Positions 1-9,220 are shown, counted from the stretch's first letter. The stretch is DNA of 10,055 bases from Conidiobolus incongruus B7586 (GCA_000697335.1 JNEM01011108.1:1-10055); one strand, 5' to 3'. The notes: a model not told the origin generated them from the sequence alone. Numbers and translations are program-made.

Positions 1-266
1 ATATAACTAATTTACATCGGATCCAAATGGAATTTAAATCAGTGGATAAAAATTAATACATTTAGCCATATTACTGGACATTTAACTGTGAATCAAAAAT
101 TAACTTGACCAAATATGATGAAAGTATTGAAGCTAAGTTGAATGAATGTTATAAATATTATTAATATCAATATAATTCAAGATTTACAGTTATTAATCAA
201 AGTATGGAATATATAAATTACTTTAATATCATTTAATTTGGAACAACAAAAAAAATTTACAACTAA
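1..266 (+). pseudogene. Decayed protein-coding remnant, possibly a WWE-like domain
   Basis: Two overlapping frames read as plausible protein. From position 7 one frame gives a segment with SKWNLNQW and ending HLTVNQKLT before a stop at 106. From 102 another frame continues with LTKYDESIEAKLNECYKYY, a stop at 162, then FTVINQSMEYINYF, a stop at 234, and FGTTKKIYN before the stop at 264. The order YD..IE...., then a Y-I-.-F segment, then Q/stop-G-T-.-K-.-I resembles the second half of WWE domains, which bind poly-ADP-ribose and occur in PARP-like and ubiquitin-ligase proteins. The conserved tryptophan before YD is absent (Leu-Thr-Lys-Tyr-Asp). At least one frameshift and two stops mean it is not functional as it stands. 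It may continue left of the window. The family call is a pattern resemblance only, and the remnant could belong to something else. Confidence 0.25.
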
Positions 267-1338
267 AAACCGAAACTCAAAATGCTGTTATATGTAATGT
301 ATATTTCTAATATCCTAGTTATTTAGAATCATGAATAATAAATCATTTATTTTTAATAGGGTGTTTACAATATTCTTTGGTTTGAAATTTTATTAAATTT
401 GTGATATTACCATGTTATATTTCAGATATTTTAAAATTCCAAATTTCTCTTTTGTTTAATATTGGTTTATATAAATAAACATAGTGTTCAATTTTTACCC
501 ATTGTTATTTCCCAAAATAATTAACTTCAATTATTCCATATATTCAAAAAAAGCATCAAAGAGATATTTCTGATTTTACAAAAATTATATATAAGAATCT
601 TTTTCTATCATTGTAAAACAAATTTTGATAAATCATTCAATATATTACCATTGCCAAATCTTATTTATTCAATTTATTAGTTGTATTTTTTTAAGTAGTT
701 TATTTGATATATTATATATTATATTTGTAAATGATTGGTTTTAATATTGACTGAATAAATAGAAACTAATACTTTAATTTAGTCAAGCTAAATTTTTGAT
801 ACTTAATACTATTATAAATCTTGAAATTAGAAGAAATTCATAATATTTTCAACAAAAAGTAAACATCATTTTTAATATAATTTACACCCTCAATAAATTA
901 TCAATAATTATTAATTGATTAAGAGATCAGTGATATTTAGTGATATTAATTTAAAAGTCAATATATTATTATCTTTCTTCAAAAATATATACTATTCGAA
1001 ATTTTTACATATATTAACTATGGGTCTATTATTCATGTTATAAAGGTATGAATATATAGATTTTATGTATCAGTCGAAGTTTTATATTCAATTAAATTAT
1101 TACACGGATATATTGGTTTTAATAGTATTAATCATGTCTAGAATCAAATTGATCTAAAATAATCATAAATTTAGAAATTGCCAATTATGTAACTATGTAT
1201 AAAAAATCAGGAAATTATTTGAGTAACCGAAGTATTTGATATGCAAAAGTAATATCTTGTTCTATCTTTTATTTTTTCTCTAATTAATAACTTTTAAAAT
1301 GGCGAATAGAACTTGATTAACCTAAGTAGAGTGTATAA
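267..1338. other. AT-rich intergenic stretch, no gene seen
   Basis: Very AT-rich sequence with stops in all frames every few codons. I see no coding block, RNA gene, repeat array or clear promoter. The segment just before the first glycosyltransferase copy (about 1313-1338) aligns only weakly with the segment before the ATG of the second copy (about 5106-5131), about ten matches in 26, so I do not claim a shared promoter. Confidence 0.5.
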
Positions 1339-1346
1339 ATGTATCT

Positions 1347-2521
1347 TTGGTTTTTGTTGTTTCCAAACCATTAATAATAGAATTATTGGAATTATCTCTA
1401 AACAAAGTTTTTATATTAAGTGTTTTAATAGTTTTTCTATACCGGTTTAATTTTAACTCTTCGGATGAAATCTTCATTCAACTTAATTCACAACTTAATA
1501 TGAAAATGCACGTTGAACTGGATAGACCACCAAAAGGATATATTCATGTAGTATGGAATTTCGGTGGTTTAAATAATCAGTTAGAACAGTTTTGGTTTTT
1601 AAATATCGTTTGTCAAGAAATAAATCGAGGTCTAGTAGAAACTTCATTAAAGCTGGTAGATTCTCTTTTAATTAAATCTACTGATATATCAGAATTGATT
1701 AATACCTCCAAATACTATACAAATTTACCTACTATTAGTCTATTTCAGTTCTACACCACATGTGGCAGCCATACCAAATTTCTAAGTTTGCCCGATATGA
1801 ATTGTTTTGTAGAAGATGTGTTAAAATATTTCACCGAATACCTTAATCATACTCCAGATTATACTTTTGTTTTGCGCCATTTTCCTTCCTACAATTTCAA
1901 TGCTCGATCTGGGTTTAGGGAATGGATATCAGAGTGTAAAAAATTTGTACTCCCAAATTTTCAATTCTTTGATACTATATTAAGACATGTGTATGATTTT
2001 AGAAAAAGGAATCAACTAAAAGATGGTCACTACTTAAGTATACAATTCCGACGAGGAGACTTTGAAACTCATTGTAAGAACCTTTTCAAATTTCCAATTA
2101 TGAATTGGGGATATAACAATTTATACGAAGATCGTCTCGAATATCCTAAAAACAATTGGACAGCATATGAATCTCATTGCTATCCTTCAGTAGATAGAGT
2201 TATTTCACAAATTGTTCAATTCAACGCCAAGCTAGATAAGCCCATAAAAAAGTATTATTCATGACTAATGTTAATAATATCAAGATTACAAGTTTAAAGG
2301 ACAGTTTATAGGATCATGGGCTACAATTTTTGAGATTCGAGCCGAATGTCAAACTTTTAATGGCATATATCGATTGGACTCAAGCTCATTCGTTAGCTGC
2401 AGAAATGGAATTAGCAAAAACTGGTAAATATTTTATTGGTAATCGATTTTCAAGTATTAGTAGTAATATAATCGGATTGAAATTAAATGACTTTGAAATT
2501 GATAATAATTATTATATCTAA
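1347..2521 (+). pseudogene. O-fucosyltransferase-like type II membrane glycosyltransferase, copy 1 (nearly intact)
   Basis: Seen: 305 open codons, then a second open frame to the stop at 2519-2521. Residues 20-32 (KVFILSVLIVFLY) form a signal anchor after a short N-terminus, as in Golgi/ER glycosyltransferases. GGLNNQ lies at residues 73-78, QFRRGDF at 233-239 with Cys 243 soon after, and Cys 278 further on. The second frame (from 2330) holds DWTQAHSLAAEMELAK and FIGNRFSSISSNIIG. This order matches the GDP-fucose protein O-fucosyltransferase-like fold, where the first motif and the arginine of the second line the nucleotide-sugar site. The acceptor cannot be told. Breaks: the frame slips by one base at the A-run near 2247-2251, and the resumed frame has a TAG at 2309-2311. 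The homologous copy at 5132-7626 is alignable through both points, so these are damage and not an intron. The 5' end has no in-frame ATG: the first codon here is TTG, an ATG at 1339 is out of frame, and the first in-frame ATG is at 1500, after the anchor. Either a recent pseudogene, or a live gene with sequence errors. Confidence 0.82.
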
Positions 2522-2539
2522 ATCCAATATTATCTATAT

Positions 2540-2545
2540 AATAAA
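2540..2545 (+). promoter_or_regulatory. Possible polyadenylation signal AATAAA for copy 1
   Basis: An AATAAA hexamer lies 18 bases past the stop of copy 1. A second AATAAA lies at 2670-2675. Position after the last codon fits a cleavage and polyadenylation signal, but in sequence this AT-rich the hexamer is expected often by chance. Confidence 0.25.
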
Positions 2546-3278
2546 TGCAACTTATATTAACATAACCAGTTAATAAAATTGAGAGTATTAAATATATATG
2601 TAAACAAATTATATTATACTGCTTTCTAATATTAAAAGATTTATCATTTTTCTATATTCTATAGTTTTTAATAAAGTGAAAATGTGATATTTAACTATGT
2701 TTTTAATATCAATAAAATATTAATTTGAGTTATTTCATGTCAAAAATGATATATATTTTAATTTAAGGTCAACTACCAAATATATATGAGTTCAAAATAA
2801 TATATAAGTTACTTAATAAATTGATATTAGCAGGGAAATCATACTATATTTTGATTATTTTATGTTTAATTATATTACAGCTATTTAGTTTTTTAATTTT
2901 GATACTTAAATAGAAATATTTACTATTTTGAATAAATTTTTGAAAGAATGATATACTCATTATACTCTAACAAGAATAATTAATATTGGCTTTTAATAAT
3001 AATTTGCTCAGAAATATAATCAGAGAACTAGTTATGATCATATTTAAAAAGTAAATTATAATTATAAAATTAATGTCCATAGCTTTGTTTTTGTGTTTTG
3101 ATTCTCAATATAATTGATATATTCAGTATAACAAAGTTGGACAAACATAGAGTGGTCATAAGTTCATCATTTCAAAATTTTTATAAATATGAGTAAGAAT
3201 GTCAATTACATTTTTCAAAACAAACTTAAATTTCTAAATAAGTATAGTATATATTCTTATTTTATATAGTAATTGTCA
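2546..3278. other. AT-rich intergenic stretch, no gene seen
   Basis: No open frame with protein-like content on either strand, no recognisable repeat family and no RNA gene. Sequence is dominated by short A/T runs. Confidence 0.5.
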
Positions 3279-3330
3279 TGGATCGGATCACTTTATCATC
3301 ATTGTGACGCTGTCAATCATATCTGCTTAC

Positions 3331-3383
3331 CTTATCTTGTCTTTTTTATCCACTTTATCTTATCTTGTCTTATTTTGTCTTTG
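3331..3383. repeat. Pyrimidine-rich TTATC/TTGTC short repeat with GATA-type motifs
   Basis: The 13-mer CTTATCTTGTCTT occurs at 3331-3343 and exactly again at 3359-3371, followed by TATTTTGTCTTTG, a degenerate further unit. Between them are more TTATC pentamers. On the minus strand this reads as repeated AGATAAG and GGATAAA, the core of GATA-factor sites. The surrounding 3275-3490 is less AT-rich than the rest of the window. A decayed microsatellite is the simplest explanation. A regulatory role is possible but unsupported here. Confidence 0.55.
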
Positions 3384-5131
3384 AATTTTCATCAACTTTT
3401 ACACATAAAAATGGGAACCATTGTCAAATAAATGAGGATTCATTCCACACTGTTTACATTGAAACAACTCGTCTACATTGACCCCGTTATAGTAATTTAA
3501 CAATTTTTAATTATTATTAATATTTTCAAAATTCAAACACTTGAAAAAAATCTTTAAAAATTTAAATTTTGCAATTATCTAATTTTGTTCCTATTTCTAT
3601 CTCAAAATATTTTAACAAATAGTAATTAGATATTATCAATATTTTATCTCTTGAAATGATCAATAGATAAATAACTCTAACAGATATAAATATGAACTAT
3701 CCAATGGTTTAAGAGAAGATTTTTTAAGCATCCGACCTGCTGTGTACGAAATTTATTTTTATATATATTAAATAGAACAAATATTTTTCGATTGAAAATT
3801 ATTTGTGCAAATGGTATGAAAATTATAAAAACATTTATCATATGATCCAGCTTGATGGTTTGATAATTGGCCTTTAATATCAATATTTTCGGTATATTAA
3901 CATTTAATATTTTAGTCAATAATTGCAATTTATATTTTCCATATTGTCATATTAAACGTTAATTACTTATAATGCTTGATAAATATTAATTAGAAAAGGT
4001 TTCATTAAAATAGTAGGACTTTAACTAGTCTGTATCAATTAAATTTTCTTATTTATTGAACTGAAATGCCTGATCAGGACTAAAGTTTGTTGTACGGATT
4101 ATATACTTCACATAATTATCAACAGAAGAAACTGCGAGTAATTTAGTCCAATTATTAATATTGCAACTTGAATGTAAAAATTATTAAATTTAATACAAAG
4201 AAGTACATAAACAAACTGTTAGGGCTGCTAACTAGCTATTCTTTAACACAAATATGTTCTCTCATTTGCAAAACATTTCTTGATCCCTGATTATTTGATA
4301 TAATTTAAAAATTATTAAATAATATATATATATATTTAATTTATAAATTTGCTATATATGTAGCTTATATTATCACTTAATATCTCTCTTACCTTGATAT
4401 ATAAATTCTTATTGAGCTTAATACATTATTATTAAATAATATGAGAATTTCAGCACGTAATGTAATTTGAGTAACAAGTATATGATGTAGCTAAAAGTTG
4501 TCCAATTCCAAGATTTTCTGTGTAATGATGGAATAGTGTTTGATCAAAACCACCAATCATGGACATTAAAATTGAAACTTGCTATAACTCAAAAAACTTA
4601 TGTTCAATTATTAAATTATCATTTGAACTGATAGTTTTCTACCCGAGATTTGAAATACAGAATTTAATTAAATGAGGATTTCCATAATTTTAATAATTAA
4701 ACAATAATTGTTCAATGATTAATTATATTTACCTAAATTACCGCTTGTCAGTTAAATTGTCCTCAATTTATTTAAATTTGATAAATTTTATTGAATTTAC
4801 TAGTCCAAAGTTTTAATTTACTGGATATTTCTAATTTACAAGTGTTACATTTTGATTTTGACTGGTTTTTTATCTTAATTTAATGATAAAATGTATGTAA
4901 ATTATTAATAAATTTAATTTTTCTATTTAAATTTTAGATCTAATGAACTATTTGATATTGGGTAAGTGTTCGAGAAGCATAATGAATGAGAATAAAAAAG
5001 TATCTTTTGTCATCCTTAAGAACAACTTGTACTAGTTAATATATAAATTCATTTCTCGATTTTAATTAAATGAGATTACAAAATCATGAAATAAATAATG
5101 TAATTTTGATTTGGTTAATATATATAAGCTT
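3384..5131. other. Intergenic stretch between the two paralogues, only very short open frames
   Basis: No convincing gene. Short ATG-led frames exist at 3432-3500 (reads MRIHSTLFTLKQLVYIDPVI then two more residues), 4559-4675 (38 codons, begins MDIKIETCYNSKNLCSIIKL) and 4943-5035 (30 codons, contains ILGKCSRSIMNENKK). Their residue makeup is less biased to Ile/Asn/Lys/Tyr than chance AT-rich frames, so they could be scraps of exons or of old gene copies, but I recognise none of them. An 83-codon minus-strand frame at 3677-3928 starts at TTG and shows no motif. A (TA)n tract lies near 4321-4336. Confidence 0.4.
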
Positions 5132-5785
5132 ATGAATGGTACTAGAATAATTGGTATTAATAAAATAGAATTTCTTAAAATAATAATAAATAGACTACGT
5201 ACATTAGATTTATTAATTGTTTTAGTATATTAAACAAATTAAAAAACAACCTATTACTTTATCAATCAGCTAAATAACCATCCCAATATGGAAGTTCCTA
5301 CGAATATAACCTACACTCCGAAGAGGTATATACATGTTTTCTTCAACCTTGGAGATATCAGCAATTAATTAAAGCAGTTGTAGCTATCAAATATATTATA
5401 TCATAAACCTGAAAGGGATCACAGTGTATCATCACTAGAACTTATCATTTCTTTATTCGCTCCAAGTGTAAATATTTCTGAATTTATTTTGTATGAGAAA
5501 TATCTAAAGAATTTGCCAATAATAAATTAAGTGAATTTGATAGATTTTGCGTTCCTTATATACAATTCATTAGAATTCCTAGCAGAAATTGAAATACTGA
5601 AGACGAGTTAAACATTTTTATTAAATCTATTTTAAAGCAGAATAGCACATGTACGGTGTTGTATCATCCCTGATATAGATTTTGCATGCAAAGTAGGTTA
5701 ATTAAATGTGTTAAAGATCTTGAAGAATTGACACTGCCAAACTTTGAATACTTTGAAATGATTCAAAATCAGGTAAATGACTATA

Positions 5786-5810
5786 TCTAGTGGTTCAAAA
5801 AGTAATTTTC
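5786..5810 (+). repeat. Left terminal inverted repeat of the mariner
   Basis: TGGTTCAAAAAGTAATTTTC (5791-5810) pairs with the right end with 14 of 20 matches. It is preceded by TCTAG and by TATA, which supplies the TA target. Two extra bases relative to the right end suggest a small insertion since arrival. Confidence 0.65.
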
Positions 5811-5956
5811 TATACATAAATCAAATATTATTTTATGACTTATAATTATTTTACTCTGATCTTAGTATTATTTCAAATGATAGTAAGTGATTTAATAGTT
5901 CATTATATTCACTATATATAATACAACCTTATAGGAGAATTTCAACAAAAAACAAA

Positions 5957-6997
5957 ATGACTGAAAATCGCAGAATTTAAATTTACTTGAGTTAAACAAT
6001 GAGCATTTATCGAAATATCATACTATGCAAAACATTCTATATCATTTATTAGCAAAAATTTCCAAGTAGCAACTGGCAGCAAAAGGCTTTCAAAGTGTAG
6101 TAATGCAAACTGGTTTAATCAACTCAAAGCTGGAAGATCTAGTATAGAAGACTTACCTTAAAGTTATTTTAAGTCTGTAATTAACTAAAAAATGTAAATA
6201 AAACTAAGAAATATTTCCAATATCATCTATGTATCTTAGTAAAAGAACTAGTACAATCTCTGTATCTTAATATAAATTCTATTACTAAGTTACTAAAAGA
6301 TGATTTCAGATTAGTTAAAAAATTAAAGGTATAGGTACCTTATATTTTAATTAAAGATTAAATGGATAAGAGAATAAATATATCTAATATAAACTTATGA
6401 TATTACAATTTTTATTTTACTATACTTAAAAAATTAATAAAATAAATGAATCATAGATTCTGGTATATGGCCTATTACCATGATATAAAAAAGTGCTTGT
6501 GAGAAAATTAAAACCACTACCACAAATGTCGAAACAAAAATTATTTAAAAAAGGAAATGTAAATACTAGGTATAAATATTAATAGTATAGAATTCTATCA
6601 ATTAATACAAGCAAAAATGAATTGTAATAATAGAATATATTTTTGTTTTTTAATAACTAATGTTATAAATTGGTATAAGAATAATTCAGCTAAAAAACCA
6701 TTACTTTACATAATAATAGTCATATATATAGTAAAAGTTATCAAAGTTTGGTTTATTTAAGAAAACTGGTCTTTATTACCATATCCACTATATTCACTAG
6801 ATATGAATCTTTATGAACATGATTATTTTGGCAGGTTAAAGAATTTGATTCAAGGAAAGCGATTCGATAATATTTCAACTGAATATTTCAAAATTAATGA
6901 TGTAATTTTCAAGATAAATTTTGAAAATCTATATAAATGGATTAAGCAATTACCATTAGTATAAAATTCTGTTATTAAAAAACAAGGAAGTTATTAA
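5957..6997 (+). pseudogene. Broken mariner transposase
   Basis: A transposase of about 345 codons fits the space, normal for mariner. Blocks in order: a possible start MTENRRI at 5957; NWFNQLKAGRSSIEDLP around 6107-6159, matching the family's W-F-x-x-F/L-K-x-G-x-x-S-x-E-D-x-P block at the end of the DNA-binding region; a KWIR segment near 6360, probably beside the first catalytic Asp; PLPQMSKQKLFKKGNV around 6515-6562; FYQLIQAK near 6593; a LHNNSH-like remnant of LHDNARPH near 6700; then LPYPLYSLDMNLYEHDYF and GRLKNLIQGKRFDN within an open stretch 6761-6961; and WIKQLP, stop, NSVIKKQGSY at the end. The second catalytic Asp appears as Asn. The residue at the third position, 34 residues on, is Glu where classical mariners have Asp. 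Many stops and frame shifts make it inactive. Confidence 0.85.
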
Positions 6998-7058
6998 TTA
7001 TTAAAATCATATTAATTTTGCTTTAACTTTATTTATTATAAAATTTAAATTTACAATT

Positions 7059-7083
7059 AGTGAACTTATTTTTTAGACCAATG
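7059..7083 (-). repeat. Right terminal inverted repeat of the mariner
   Basis: Minus-strand reading from 7083 gives CATTGGTCTAAAAAATAAG, the partner of the left end. TA follows directly at 7084-7085, and the host coding match to copy 1 resumes there. Confidence 0.65.
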
Positions 7084-7626
7084 TACAATTCAAAAATACT
7101 GAACTTGAGAATAACTACCTCAGTGTTCAATTCCCATATGGTGATTTTATAATTCATTTTAATCATTTATTTAAATATAACATTATGAACTGGGGATTTG
7201 ATAGTTTGGATAAAGTTTGACTTGAATATCCCAGAATTAATTGGCCAGTTTATAAATCATAATACTATCCCACCATAGATAGATTGATATCAGAAATCGT
7301 AAAATTTAATAATAACTTGGTTAGACCTTTTAATAAGGTTCTATTTTCAACAAATACCAATAACTATGAAATTCAAGCTTTAAAAGATGCCTTGCAATTA
7401 CACAGATTGAATTTTGAAAGGTTTAACCTAATAAAGTTTTACTAGGAAATGATATTAAGTGGACAATCACTCACTCGCCGCTGAAATGGAGTTAGCAAGA
7501 AAGGAGGAATATTTCATTGGTATTCGATACACAATTATTAGTAATAATATCATTGGTATGAAACTGAATAATTTTGAAATCCAAAATAAAAATTTCAATT
7601 TTTTTTTAAAATTAATTATAAATTAA

Positions 7627-8790
7627 TTTAATCAATGAGTATTATAATTTTAATGTGAATAAATAAATTATTTAATAATAATTTATAATTTTTATTGCTT
7701 TTTTATTTTGATTATATATAAATTTGTTGTTTCATATAAAAAATTAAATATACCAATATATCTATTTATTAACTGTTGACTTAACAAGCACTGCTGATAA
7801 CAATCAAATTAACTATTTACATCAAATTTCATTCACCACAATATTTAGAATAATTTCCTATGTAAAAATTTGAAATCCAATTTAATATAAAGCTTACATA
7901 TCATTGGATAAAATAATTGACAATTTTCTGAATGAGGAAAATTTTTCCCACGATTGTCTTTGTAATTATTTAAAATAGTGGGTCCAAAGTACAATTAAAC
8001 CAAATTTTGTATTATGTTTTATCTCTCTAAATATATTTATATTGTTATTGGTTTTATCAAATATTGATTATATACTGGGTAAAGTTTAACTATTAAACAA
8101 TTTTTAAATTCAATTTTTAGAATTCCGCAAATAAATTTTGTAAATAAAAATCAGATTACTAGAATTGAAATAGCAAGGTATTAACGAGTAATTGGTATGT
8201 TGGTTTGATGAAATAAGTTCACACTTAATAATTATTCTGTAAAGCAGTTGCGAAGGATCAATTTTTTGGATTAGAATATTGTTTTATATTTCTTTACAAA
8301 GTTATATTTTTAATAATTATATAGTTATATAATTACATATGTATGATTCTAAGTAATTTTTATTCTATTTTTATAAATTTCGAATTCAATTCAGACATAT
8401 GCATTAAAATTCAAAATTAGAAAAACAACTATAATATTTAGGCGAGTACATACTATTTATAATTAAATATTTTCGTTATAGATAATAATATTGAAACTTG
8501 TAGAATTTTCTACTATATACTAAAATTAATAAATGCAAAATAAATTAGCCCAATGTTACAATTTGATCAAATTCAAAAAAGATAATAATACCTTACTCAG
8601 AATTACTCATATTAATATAATTGATATTATTAGCATCTGATAATAATAACATAAATTTAATATGGAATATTTAAATGATTTTATTTGTAGTTTTACAACT
8701 AGTGCAACTAATATATTATTTAAAGAAATTTACCAACAGTGTTCTCATTTTCAATTTTAATTAATTTAATTCATTTCAAAAAAAAATTAA
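7627..8790. other. AT-rich stretch without a recognised gene
   Basis: No homology recognised. AATAAA-type hexamers just after copy 2 (about 7660) could be its old polyadenylation signal. One frame at 8192-8332 reads as protein-like with a single internal stop (LVCWFDEISSHLIIIL, stop, then SSCEGSIFWIRILFYI and about 14 more codons), but I cannot place it. No RNA gene or repeat array is visible. Confidence 0.4.
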
Positions 8791-9096
8791 ATGGGAGCAC
8801 CTTCGGATAAATAAAATCCGACTAATGAATATTGCTTGTGTAATCAAGGAATTGATTTTTTAATTAAATTACTAGTTTTTCTTATTTTTTTAACATTTAA
8901 GTTTTTAATATTCGTTGATTGAAAAAAATTAAACTGGTATGAAAAATTTGATAATGAGGCACAATGTCACAGAAATATTTTGGCAGAATTTGATGATAAA
9001 TATTCCTATTTAAAAAATAGTGAATATGTATTGATTATGTAATGTATTTATGGTGTTATTGCTAGTCTAATCGGTCAATATATTTGGAATAAATAA
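8791..9096 (+). pseudogene. 102-codon frame with three internal stops, single hydrophobic segment, unknown family
   Basis: One unbroken reading frame runs from an ATG (MGAPSDK) to a terminal TAA, interrupted by stops at 8812-8814, 8920-8922 and 9040-9042. Between them the residues look coded, not random: NPTNEYCLCNQGID, then a hydrophobic run LIKLLVFLIFLTFKFLIFV suited to a membrane span, then LNWYEKFDNEAQCHRNILAE and FDDKYSYLKNSEYVLIM, then CIYGVIASLIGQYIWNK. A mixed set including Cys, His, Trp, Asp and Glu is unlike translated AT-rich noise. No frameshift is needed. It is best read as a decayed small membrane-anchored protein gene or a fragment of a larger one. I do not recognise the family, and it does not align with the glycosyltransferase pair. 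Confidence 0.4.
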
Positions 9097-9220
9097 AGTT
9101 ATTTTATTAAGATAGTTGGACATAAACTAACTATAATTTAAACCATTGGTAATAAAATAATTTTAAATTTTCAATTCTAATCAGAATATTAAAAATAGAT
9201 ATACCAAGATGTAAGTTTTA

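Larger units (their letters stand above)
5786..7083 (+). mobile_element. Degenerate mariner-family DNA transposon inserted in copy 2
   Basis: About 1.3 kb, the usual size of a full-length mariner, lying between two collinear halves of the glycosyltransferase copy. The left end starts (T)CTAGTGGTTCAAAAAGTAA and the right end, read on the minus strand, starts CATTGGTCTAAAAAATAAG. They match at 14 of the 20 bases from TGGT on, so they are eroded terminal inverted repeats. TA flanks both sides (5784-5785 or 5782-5783, and 7084-7085), the target duplication of this superfamily. Removing the element and one TA leaves the host frame collinear with copy 1 apart from one missing base. Internal transposase blocks run in the same direction as the host gene. 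Boundaries are good to a few bases, with the left end less certain than the right. Confidence 0.88.
5132..7626 (+). pseudogene. O-fucosyltransferase-like glycosyltransferase, copy 2, decayed and split by a mariner
   Basis: This is a paralogue of the gene at 1347-2521, in two blocks: 5132-5785 and 7084-7626. It opens with an ATG (MNGTRIIGINKIEFLK...), then an anchor (LDLLIVLVY) that aligns residue for residue with the anchor of copy 1. There follow PKRYIHVFFNLGDISN (copy 1 PKGYIHVVWNFGGLNN), LPNFEYFEMI (copy 1 LPNFQFFDTI), NNYLSVQFPYGDF (copy 1 GHYLSIQFRRGDF), NIMNWGF, LEYPRINWPVYKS, YYPTIDRLISEIVKFN, and HSLAAEMELARK-type and FIGIRYTIISNNIIG segments at the end. Stops fall at positions where copy 1 has Gln, Trp, Arg, His and others, and there are several frameshifts, one a 4-base loss near 7476-7482. 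The paired arginines of the RRGD motif have become Pro-Tyr, so nucleotide-sugar binding would be lost as well. No introns are visible in either copy. It is an old, dead host gene copy. Confidence 0.88.

Noticed and set aside
2252-2311. A possible 60-base intron (GTATTA...TTTATAG) that would remove both breaks of copy 1
   Set aside because: The donor leaves two bases of a codon while the acceptor opens at a codon start, so the joined frame is still wrong. Copy 2 also carries matching protein sequence there (VLF.TN.NN....LKD.L), which shows the region was coding.
3677-3928. 83-codon minus-strand frame as a gene
   Set aside because: It opens at TTG, has no recognisable motif, no partner exons and a residue makeup close to that of AT-rich noise.
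4559-4675. 38-codon ATG-led frame as a small gene
   Set aside because: Protein-like residues, but too short, with no conserved motif, no homologue in the window and an equally open neighbouring frame just upstream.
5786-7083. A spliceosomal intron in copy 2 instead of a transposon
   Set aside because: The ends are inverted repeats flanked by TA with no GT...AG at the coding junction, and the interior carries mariner transposase blocks in order.
5132-7626. A reassigned stop codon that would make copy 2 readable
   Set aside because: Its TAA, TAG and TGA codons fall opposite Gln, Trp, His, Arg and others in copy 1, not one consistent residue, and frameshifts are present too.
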